Translations under genes and position numbers: made by a program | The notes under the pieces: generated by a model | Told to the model about the DNA's origin: nothing | The model's input: only the letters and a program-made list of their open reading frames with translations | Database searches by the model: none | Origin: CBDDRG01 sp051306415 | GTDB taxonomy: Bacteria > Pseudomonadota > Gammaproteobacteria > Pseudomonadales > Porticoccaceae | Length of the DNA: 29,742 nucleotides | Direction of reading: 5' to 3' | Assembly: GCA_051306415.1 (NCBI GenBank) | Contig: JBPPNE010000085.1 | Location: 1 to 29,742, forward strand | In this document: in pieces, positions 15,941 through 22,715 of the stretch | How positions within the stretch are numbered: position 1 is the stretch's first letter | Layout of the letters: the number at the start of each line of letters is the position of its first letter

Positions 15941-17740
15941 GTGTCAGACTTGAGTCATATTCGCAATTTTTCCATCATCGCCCACATCGATCACGGCAAA
16001 TCCACGCTCGCCGACCGCTTCATTCAGCTATGTGGCGGATTGTCAGAGCGGGAAATGTCCGCACAGGTGCTCGATTCGATGGATATCGAGCGGGAGCGCG
16101 GCATTACCATCAAAGCCCAGAGCGTGACCCTGGACCACACCGCGCGGGACGGTAAAACCTACCAGTTGAATTTCATTGACACTCCCGGCCATGTGGATTT
16201 TTCCTACGAAGTCTCCCGTTCGCTGGCCGCCTGCGAAGGCGCGCTGCTGGTAGTGGATGCGGCCCAGGGTGTCGAGGCGCAATCCGTCGCCAACTGCTAC
16301 ACCGCCATTGCCCAGGGGCTGGAAGTGATTCCGGTGCTCAACAAGATAGATCTGCCCCAGGCTGAACCGGAACGAGTGGCCCGGGAAATCGAAGAGATCA
16401 TCGGCATCGATGCCAGCGCAGCGGTTTGTTGTAGCGCAAAGACCGGCATCGGTATTGAGGAGGTGCTCGAACAACTGGTGGCGCTGGTGCCCCCGCCGGT
16501 GGGCGATGTCGATGCGCCGCTACAGGCGCTGATCATCGATTCCTGGTTTGACAATTATCTCGGTGTGGTGTCTCTGGTGAGGGTCAAGCAGGGCACCCTG
16601 CGGGTCAAGGACAAAATTATCGCCAAGGCGGTTGGCCGCCCCACGCTGGTCGACAGCATCGGTGTATTTACTCCCAAGCGCAAAGAGACCGGGGTGCTGC
16701 GGGCAGGCGAAGTGGGTTTCGTGGTCGCCGGCATCAAGGAGATTCTCGGTGCCCCGGTTGGCGATACCTTCACCCACGCCAACACCCCCGAGGTACCGGC
16801 GTTGCCGGGCTTCCAGAAGGTCAATCCTCAGGTCTATGCCGGCATGTTTCCGGTCGACGCCGACGACTTCGAGGATTTTCGTGAAGCGCTGGCCAAGCTC
16901 ACGCTGAATGATGCCTCCCTGTTCTACGAGCCAGAAAGCTCCGATGCACTCGGTTTCGGATTCCGTTGCGGATTCCTCGGTCTATTGCACATGGAGATCG
17001 TCCAGGAACGTTTGGAGCGGGAATACAACCTCAATCTGATCAGCACTGCACCCACGGTGGTTTATGAAGTGGTTACCGCCGCGGGGGTCGAACAGATTTC
17101 CAATCCGTCCGCGCTGCCCGATCCGCCGGTCATCCTCGAAATGCGCGAACCGATCTGTGAAGCCAACATCCTGGTGCCCAAGGACTATCTTGGCAACGTC
17201 ATCGCGCTCTGTGTGGAGAAGCGCGGCGTGCAGAAGGATATGCGCTTCACCGGCAACCAGGTCGCGCTCAGCTATGAGTTGCCGATGAGCGAAGTGGTGA
17301 TGGATTTTTTTGACAGACTGAAATCCGTGAGTCGCGGTTTTGCCTCTCTCGACTACAATTGGGTGCGCTTCGAGGCGGCGCCCCTGGTCAAGCTGGATGT
17401 GTTGATCAATGGCGACAAAGTGGATGCCCTGGCGCTCATCGTCCACCGCGGGCAGGCACAGTTCAAAGGCCGGCTGATTACTGAAAAAATGAAGGAGCTG
17501 ATTCCTCGCCAGATGTTCGATGTCGCCATTCAGGCGGCCCTCGGCGGCCATATCATTGCCCGGACCACGGTCAAGGCATTGCGCAAGAACGTCATTGCCA
17601 AGTGCTACGGCGGTGACATCACGCGGAAAAAGAAACTCCTCGAAAAACAGAAGGCCGGCAAAAAGCGCATGAAGCAGGTGGGTCGGGTGGAGATTCCCCA
17701 AGAGGCGTTCCTCGCCGTATTGAGAACCGATAATGGATAA
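15941..17740 (+). CDS. lepA: Elongation factor 4 (LepA)
   Basis: A 599-residue translational GTPase that acts on ribosomes and is linked to translation initiation and back-translocation. G1 AHIDHGKST (about 14-22), G2 around ERGITIKA, G3 DTPGHVDF and G4 NKIDLP are intact. The C-terminal half has the LepA-specific GFRCGFLGLLHMEI and the basic tail KKKLLEKQKAGKKRMKQVG. I chose GTG 15941 because VSDLSHIRNFSIIAHIDHGK matches Pseudomonas LepA from its first residue. The in-frame ATG at 15905 would add twelve residues and lacks a ribosome site. lepB follows five bases later. Confidence 0.96.
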   Translation: MSDLSHIRNFSIIAHIDHGKSTLADRFIQLCGGLSEREMSAQVLDSMDIERERGITIKAQSVTLDHTARDGKTYQLNFIDTPGHVDFSYEVSRSLAACEGALLVVDAAQGVEAQSVANCYTAIAQGLEVIPVLNKIDLPQAEPERVAREIEEIIGIDASAAVCCSAKTGIGIEEVLEQLVALVPPPVGDVDAPLQALIIDSWFDNYLGVVSLVRVKQGTLRVKDKIIAKAVGRPTLVDSIGVFTPKRKETGVLRAGEVGFVVAGIKEILGAPVGDTFTHANTPEVPALPGFQKVNPQVYAGMFPVDADDFEDFREALAKLTLNDASLFYEPESSDALGFGFRCGFLGLLHMEIVQERLEREYNLNLISTAPTVVYEVVTAAGVEQISNPSALPDPPVILEMREPICEANILVPKDYLGNVIALCVEKRGVQKDMRFTGNQVALSYELPMSEVVMDFFDRLKSVSRGFASLDYNWVRFEAAPLVKLDVLINGDKVDALALIVHRGQAQFKGRLITEKMKELIPRQMFDVAIQAALGGHIIARTTVKALRKNVIAKCYGGDITRKKKLLEKQKAGKKRMKQVGRVEIPQEAFLAVLRTDNG

Positions 17741-17745
17741 CGCCA

Positions 17746-18501
17746 ATGGATTTTGATTTCCCGCTGATGCTGGTGATTCTGACGGGTGTTGCCGGCATCG
17801 TTTGGCTATTCGATAAGCTTACATTACGGCGACGGCGGGCGGGCGGTGGGGCATCACCCTGGTTGGTGGAATTTGTCGCACCGTTTTTTCCGGTGTTGTT
17901 CGCTGTATTACTGTTGCGCTCGTTTCTGGTGGAGCCCTTTCAGATTCCATCGGGTTCGATGATCCCAACCTTGCGTATCGGCGACTTCATCCTCGTCAAT
18001 AAATTCGCTTACGGCTTGCGTCTTCCGGTCAGTGGTGACAAGATTTTCCCTGTTGGCGAGCCTGCGCGGGGTGATGTGATGGTGTTTTTTCCTCCCCAGG
18101 ACAAGCGTTACTTCATCAAGCGGGTTGTCGGGCTTCCCGGTGATGAAGTGCGGGTCATCGATAACGTCCTCTACGTTAACGGCGAGAGGATGCCGCAGAC
18201 TCCTGCGCCCGAGGTGGATCCCGCTGAAACGGGCTTTCAGGTGGTGATGGAGAATCTCGATGGTATCAACCACTTGGTTCGCAAGAGCGAGATACCGGGG
18301 CGTCTGGGCCTCAACTTCCAGAAAGTGGTGCCCGAGGGACATTACTTCATGATGGGCGACAACCGTGATAACAGTAGCGACAGCCGCGTTTGGGGAGCGG
18401 TGCCGGAAGCCAATATAGTGGGCAAGGCATTCACGGTGTGGATGCACTGGAAAACCCTGTTAAGCTGGCCAGATTTTTCTGGGTTTGGCCGGATCCGCTG
18501 A
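17746..18501 (+). CDS. lepB: Signal peptidase I
   Basis: A 251-residue inner-membrane protease that cleaves signal peptides of exported proteins. Two N-terminal membrane segments (about 4-22 and 44-60) flank a basic loop (RRRRAGGG). The catalytic Ser71 is in IPSGSMIPTL and the general-base Lys125 in RYFIKRVVGLPGD. The C-terminal box GDNRDNSSDSRVWG is complete. It follows lepA by five bases, the classic lepA-lepB pair, and precedes a DUF4845 gene by 19 bases. Confidence 0.97.
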   Translation: MDFDFPLMLVILTGVAGIVWLFDKLTLRRRRAGGGASPWLVEFVAPFFPVLFAVLLLRSFLVEPFQIPSGSMIPTLRIGDFILVNKFAYGLRLPVSGDKIFPVGEPARGDVMVFFPPQDKRYFIKRVVGLPGDEVRVIDNVLYVNGERMPQTPAPEVDPAETGFQVVMENLDGINHLVRKSEIPGRLGLNFQKVVPEGHYFMMGDNRDNSSDSRVWGAVPEANIVGKAFTVWMHWKTLLSWPDFSGFGRIR

Positions 18502-18520
18502 AGCGCACAGGAAAAAACCG

Positions 18521-18919
18521 ATGAACATCGATAAATCGCGACTGGCACAACCGAGTGCGCATCAGCAGCTGGGCTTGTCGTCCCTCGGTTGGCTTTTCAT
18601 GCTTGCCATCGTCGGGTTTTTCCTGACCGCGCTGCTCAAGCTGGGTCCGCTGTACCTCGATAACTATTTTATTGCCAGTGCGGTTCAGTCACTCGACAAG
18701 GAAGATATTCAGAACAAAGAGGTTTCCGAAATTCGCCGCAAGCTCGACAACGAATTTACGGTTAACAATGTCCGTGATATCTCCGTTGCCGACGTCCAGG
18801 TCGTGCGGGGAAAAGGCCACACGCTGGTCAAGGTCAATTATGAGAAGCGGGTGCCGTTCATGGGAAATGTCGACATCGTGGTGAAGTTTGCCAACGAATA
18901 TGACAGCTCCCAGAAATAA
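18521..18919 (+). CDS. DUF4845 single-span membrane protein
   Basis: A 132-residue protein with one membrane helix near the N-terminus (about 24-43, WLFMLAIVGFFLTALLKLGP) and a periplasmic alpha/beta part ending VPFMGNVDIVVKFANEY. It belongs to the DUF4845 family that sits between lepB and rnc in Pseudomonas and relatives. Function is unknown. ATG 18521 has a weak AGGAA upstream and gives the expected topology. The neighbourhood suggests a role linked to export or the envelope, but this is inference. Confidence 0.85.
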   Translation: MNIDKSRLAQPSAHQQLGLSSLGWLFMLAIVGFFLTALLKLGPLYLDNYFIASAVQSLDKEDIQNKEVSEIRRKLDNEFTVNNVRDISVADVQVVRGKGHTLVKVNYEKRVPFMGNVDIVVKFANEYDSSQK

Positions 18920-18928
18920 TGCTGTGTT

Positions 18929-19621
18929 GTGAACATCGGCAGCCGGCAGCTCACCCAAAGACTTGGCCACGAATTTTCCGATCCAGTCCTGCTTGAGAGG
19001 GCACTGACCCATCGCAGTTTCGGCGCCGGCAATAATGAGCGCCTGGAGTTTCTCGGTGATGCGGTGCTGGGAATGCTGATCAGCCAGATCTTGTACCGCC
19101 ATTTCGACGATGCCAATGAAGGCGATTTGACCCGGTTCCGGGCGCAGCTGGTCAATGGTAAGTCCCTGGCGGGCGTGGCGTGGGATCTCGGCCTGGGCCG
19201 GCATCTTCGCCTTGGCCAGGGCGAGATGAAGAGCGGTGGTCGGCGCCGGGATTCCATTCTTGCCAATAGCCTGGAGGCCGTTCTCGGCGCTATCTTGCTC
19301 GATGCTGGGGTAGACGCCTGCGAGCGCTGCGTGCGGCACTGGTTCGCCTCTCGTCTCAACGCCCTTACTCTTACCGCAAATTATAAGGATCCGAAAACCC
19401 GCTTGCAGGAGCATCTGCAGGGGCGCGGTGTGGATTTGCCACACTATGACATTGAGCAAGTTACCGGCGTTGATCATGCCCAGTTGTTCAGTGTCCGGTG
19501 TTCACTGCCGTTGACCCCGGAGGTGTTTACGGGCATGGCTTCCAGTCGTCGCAAAGCCGAGCAGGCGGCGGCGGCCAAGGCGTTGATCTATCTGGATGCC
19601 CATCATGAACAGCGACGCTGA
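18929..19621 (+). CDS. rnc: Ribonuclease III, with an active-site Asn
   Basis: A 230-residue double-strand RNA endonuclease for rRNA and mRNA processing. The signature NERLEFLGDAVLG gives Glu37, Glu40 and Asp44; Glu64 and Glu116 are also in place. The residue corresponding to E. coli Asp114, a metal ligand in the catalytic site, is Asn113 here (ILANSLEAVLGA, codon AAT at 19265-19267) where Asp is expected. The C-terminal dsRNA-binding domain (about 152-225) has KDPKTRLQEHLQ and ASSRRKAEQAAAAKAL. It starts at GTG 18929 and overlaps era by 17 bases, the standard rnc-era pair. Confidence 0.95.
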   Translation: MNIGSRQLTQRLGHEFSDPVLLERALTHRSFGAGNNERLEFLGDAVLGMLISQILYRHFDDANEGDLTRFRAQLVNGKSLAGVAWDLGLGRHLRLGQGEMKSGGRRRDSILANSLEAVLGAILLDAGVDACERCVRHWFASRLNALTLTANYKDPKTRLQEHLQGRGVDLPHYDIEQVTGVDHAQLFSVRCSLPLTPEVFTGMASSRRKAEQAAAAKALIYLDAHHEQRR

Positions 19622-20504
19622 AAGTCACTGTGGTACCGTCGCCATCGTGGGCCGTCCCAATGTGGGCAAGTCCACGCTGCTCAATCATATTCTTGGCGTA
19701 AAGCTGAGTATCACGTCGCGAAAGCCGCAGACCACGCGCACCAATGTCCTCGGCATCAAGACGGTGGCGAACTACCAGCTGGTGTTTGTCGACACCCCGG
19801 GTATCCATAGCGATCGCCAAAATGCCATTAACCGGCACATGAATCGTATGGCGAAGGGCGCGATTCGCGATGTCGATGTGATCGTCTTCGTGGTGGATCG
19901 AACCCTTTGGTCAGAGGCCGACGCTGTGGTAGCTCATCAGGTCGCTGCCGCCAGTGTCCCGGTCATCGTTGCGATCAACAAGGTTGATCGGCTCACCGAT
20001 AACACGATTCTGCTACCCCATTTCGCCGTGCTCGCGGATCTGTTGCCCGGTTGTGAATCGATACCGGTATCGGCGCTGAGGGGCATCAATCTCGCGGCAC
20101 TGGAGACGGCGGTGAGCAAGCATATTCCCGCCGGCCCCTTTCACTTCCCTGTCGATCAGTTCACCGACCGCAGCGAACGTTTCCTGGCGGCGGAACTGGT
20201 GCGCGAAAAAATTACCCGGCAACTCGGCGCTGAACTGCCCTATCAGATCGCGGTGGAAATCGAGGAGTTTGAAATGCGTGGCAAGATTCGCCATATCAGT
20301 GCGCTGATTCTGGTTGAACGCGAAGGTCAGAAAAAAATCATCATCGGTGAAAGTGGCCAGCGGATCAAAAAAATTGGCCAGCAGGCCCGCCTCGACATGG
20401 AGATGCTGTTTGGTGGCAAGGTCATGCTCAATTTGTGGGTGAAAGTGCGCAGTGGCTGGTCTGATGACGAGCGCGCACTGCGCAGCCTTGGCTATCAGGA
20501 TTAA
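19605..20504 (+). CDS. era: GTPase Era
   Basis: A 299-residue GTPase that binds 16S rRNA near its 3' end and assists 30S maturation. G1 GRPNVGKST, G2 TTRTN, G3 DTPG, G4 NKVD and G5 SAL are all present, and a C-terminal KH domain follows with IGESGQRIKKIGQQARLDME. ATG 19605 gives the normal start MNSDAESHCGTVAIVGRP; an in-frame ATG three codons earlier (19596) is also possible. It overlaps rnc by 17 bases, so coupled translation is likely. It is followed by a GGA-rich spacer before recO. Confidence 0.96.
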   Translation: MNSDAESHCGTVAIVGRPNVGKSTLLNHILGVKLSITSRKPQTTRTNVLGIKTVANYQLVFVDTPGIHSDRQNAINRHMNRMAKGAIRDVDVIVFVVDRTLWSEADAVVAHQVAAASVPVIVAINKVDRLTDNTILLPHFAVLADLLPGCESIPVSALRGINLAALETAVSKHIPAGPFHFPVDQFTDRSERFLAAELVREKITRQLGAELPYQIAVEIEEFEMRGKIRHISALILVEREGQKKIIIGESGQRIKKIGQQARLDMEMLFGGKVMLNLWVKVRSGWSDDERALRSLGYQD

Positions 20505-20554
20505 GGATTACCGGAATTAAGGACTGCCAGGATAGGGATTGGCAGGATTGTGGA
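20498..20554 (+). repeat. GGA-rich degenerate repeat with hairpin ahead of recO
   Basis: Eight GGA triplets occur in 57 bases, starting at 20498, 20505, 20513, 20521, 20530, 20536, 20545 and 20552, spaced 6 to 9 bases and mostly in the word GGATT or AGGA. CTGCCA (20524-20529) and TGGCAG (20540-20545) can pair and put two GGA words in a 10-base loop. CsrA/RsmA proteins bind GGA in hairpin loops, so this may be a post-transcriptional control site. Simple tandem drift is the alternative. Confidence 0.5.
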
Positions 20555-20586
20555 TCGACGGCGATGCTGGTTAGTGGTGAACGGGC

Positions 20587-21330
20587 ATGATGGTTGAGGC
20601 TGAACTGGCGATTGTTCTTCATACCCGGCCGTATCGGGAGACGAGCCAGTTGGTCGACCTGTTTTCCCGCCACCATGGTCGCCTTCGCGTCGTCGCTCGT
20701 GGCGCGCGCGGTGGACGGGGAAGGCAGCGCACTCTTTCGCTGCGCCCCTTCATGCCCCTGCTCGCTGGCTGGCGTGGCCGCGGTGAGCTAAAAACCCTAA
20801 CCGCGTCAGAGAGTCTGGGTGTCGGCCCGTTGTGGGCTGGCGAGGGGCTATATCTGGGTCTGTACCTCAATGAGTTGCTGGTGCGTCTCCTGCCCGAGCA
20901 CTGTGCCGACGAAGTTTTTTTTGACCACTACCGCGATTTGCTCGCCAAACTGCCAGGGGTTGCGGATCCTGAACCGCTGTTGCGAATGTTTGAGTTGGCG
21001 TTGTTGCGCACGCTGGGCTACGGTCTCGATCTTGATTTCGACAGCGGCAGTGGCGCTCCCATCGGTGCTGGCCAGTGGTTCGGGTTTCGTCCTGGCGATG
21101 GGCTCACCCGGGTGCATGAGGGGGAGTGGCAGCAACCCAACCACGGTTGTTTTGCCGGTGAGCATCTGTTGGCAATGGCTGAAAATCGTTACGATGATCA
21201 AGCGGTCCGGCGCAGCGCCAAGCGTCTGCTGCGGCTGGCGCTAAAGCCCCATCTGGGCGATTGTCCCCTGCAAGCCCGAGAGCTTTTCAAGGGTGTTGCG
21301 GCAGGGACTAACGGCAGGAATTCGCCATGA
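20587..21330 (+). CDS. recO: DNA repair protein RecO
   Basis: A 247-residue RecO with the N-terminal OB fold (AELAIVLHTRPYRETSQLVD, residues 5-24) and a helical C-terminal half. It helps load RecA at gaps with RecR and RecF. Like the E. coli protein it lacks the four-cysteine zinc site of Gram-positive RecO. Two adjacent ATGs (20587, 20590) could start translation and no clear ribosome site is visible. Its TGA overlaps the acpS ATG by four bases. In most relatives pdxJ lies between recO and acpS; it is absent here. Confidence 0.93.
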   Translation: MMVEAELAIVLHTRPYRETSQLVDLFSRHHGRLRVVARGARGGRGRQRTLSLRPFMPLLAGWRGRGELKTLTASESLGVGPLWAGEGLYLGLYLNELLVRLLPEHCADEVFFDHYRDLLAKLPGVADPEPLLRMFELALLRTLGYGLDLDFDSGSGAPIGAGQWFGFRPGDGLTRVHEGEWQQPNHGCFAGEHLLAMAENRYDDQAVRRSAKRLLRLALKPHLGDCPLQARELFKGVAAGTNGRNSP

Positions 21331-21701
21331 TCCTTGGTATTGGTACCGATATTGTTCAAATCGCCCGTATCGAACAGGCCATGGATCGACAGGGATCCCG
21401 ATTCGTCCAGCGCATTCTGTGCGATCAGGAGATCAGCGTGTTCGAGCAACGCACCGATCGGGTGGCCTATCTCGCCAAACGGTTTGCGGCCAAGGAGGCG
21501 GCGAGCAAAGCCTTGGGCACCGGGATTGGCGAGGTGTCCTGGCAGGATTTCAGTATTCTCAATGACGATCGCGGTGCGCCGGTTTTGCGTTTGGGGGGGC
21601 GTGCCGCTGAACTGCTGAGTGCGTGTGGCGCTCGCCAGGCGCTGTTGAGTTTGTCGGATGAGCGGGATTACGCGATGGCCGTTGTCATTTTGATCGCCTG
21701 A
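21327..21701 (+). CDS. acpS: Holo-[acyl-carrier-protein] synthase
   Basis: A 124-residue phosphopantetheinyl transferase that activates the fatty-acid carrier protein using coenzyme A. The magnesium-binding Asp8 (IGTDIVQIARIE) and Glu57 (RFAAKEAASKALGTG) are in place and the length is standard. The start overlaps the recO stop as ATGA, so the two are coupled. pdxJ, which normally precedes it, is missing. Confidence 0.95.
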   Translation: MILGIGTDIVQIARIEQAMDRQGSRFVQRILCDQEISVFEQRTDRVAYLAKRFAAKEAASKALGTGIGEVSWQDFSILNDDRGAPVLRLGGRAAELLSACGARQALLSLSDERDYAMAVVILIA

Positions 21702-21777
21702 GCCCATTCGATGGTGGCGTCAGCGGCGTACCCCGGCGCTGTCAAGATTGACAATCTGGTAGAGGTAACTGGATACC

Positions 21778-22668
21778 ATGGAATTCCCGACCATTGAGGC
21801 CTGTGTGGGCAATACGCCACTGGTGCGTTTGCAGCGTCTGGGTGCGGGTTCGGGCAATGTCATTCTGGTGAAGCTAGAAGGTAACAACCCGGCCGGGTCA
21901 GTCAAGGATCGCCCGGCGCTGAGCATGATCCAAAGTGCCGAAAAGCGAGGCCTGATCAAACCGGGAGATACCCTGATCGAGGCGACCAGTGGCAACACGG
22001 GAATTGCGCTGGCGATGGTTGCCGCGATCAAGGGCTACCGGATGATTCTGATCATGCCGGATAACTCGACCGCTGAGCGCAAGGCGGCGATGACCGCCTA
22101 TGGCGCTGAGTTGATACTGGTCACCAAAGACGAGGGCATGGAGGGTGCGCGGGATTTGGCGCTGAAAATGCAACACGAAGGCAAGGGGCGGGTGCTCGAC
22201 CAGTTCAACAACCCCGACAACCCGCTCACTCACTATGGCACCACCGGTCCGGAGATCTGGCGTCAGACCGGCGGCACTATCACCCACTTTGTCTGCGCCA
22301 TGGGTACCACCGGAACCATCATGGGGGTGTCCAGCTACCTCAAGGAAGTCAATCCGGCCATTGTTATTGTTGGCCTGCAACCGGAAGAGGGCTCCAGTAT
22401 TCCCGGGATCCGGCGCTGGCCGCCGGCCTATTTGCCGGGAATTTTTGATGGCCGCCGGGTGGATCGGATCATCGACATCTCGCAAACGGATGCGGAGAAC
22501 ACCATGCGCGATCTCGCGCAGCGCGAGGGGATTTTCTGCGGCGTCTCCTCCGGTGGCGCGGTCGCGGGTGCGCTGCGCCTGGCCGCTGAAGTAGAGAATG
22601 CAGTGATTGTCGTGATCATCGCCGATCGCGGGGATCGCTATCTCTCCTCCGGCCTCTATAATTCCTGA
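21778..22668 (+). CDS. cysM: Cysteine synthase B (O-acetylserine sulfhydrylase)
   Basis: A 296-residue PLP enzyme that makes cysteine from O-acetylserine and sulfide or thiosulfate. The PLP lysine is Lys43 in NNPAGSVKDRPAL. The substrate loop is TSGNTGIAL (about 70-78) and the phosphate cup GTTGTIMG. The wording around Lys43 and the short length match CysM rather than CysK. It lies 76 bases after acpS and 47 before relA; in Pseudomonas the 23S rRNA methylase gene rlmD lies between cysM and relA, and it is absent here. The ribosome site is GAGGT before ATG 21778. Confidence 0.95.
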   Translation: MEFPTIEACVGNTPLVRLQRLGAGSGNVILVKLEGNNPAGSVKDRPALSMIQSAEKRGLIKPGDTLIEATSGNTGIALAMVAAIKGYRMILIMPDNSTAERKAAMTAYGAELILVTKDEGMEGARDLALKMQHEGKGRVLDQFNNPDNPLTHYGTTGPEIWRQTGGTITHFVCAMGTTGTIMGVSSYLKEVNPAIVIVGLQPEEGSSIPGIRRWPPAYLPGIFDGRRVDRIIDISQTDAENTMRDLAQREGIFCGVSSGGAVAGALRLAAEVENAVIVVIIADRGDRYLSSGLYNS

Positions 22669-22715
22669 GTCCGGCTTGCCAGTGCCACAGTGCTAGCTGA
22701 GACAGGGTAATCGCC

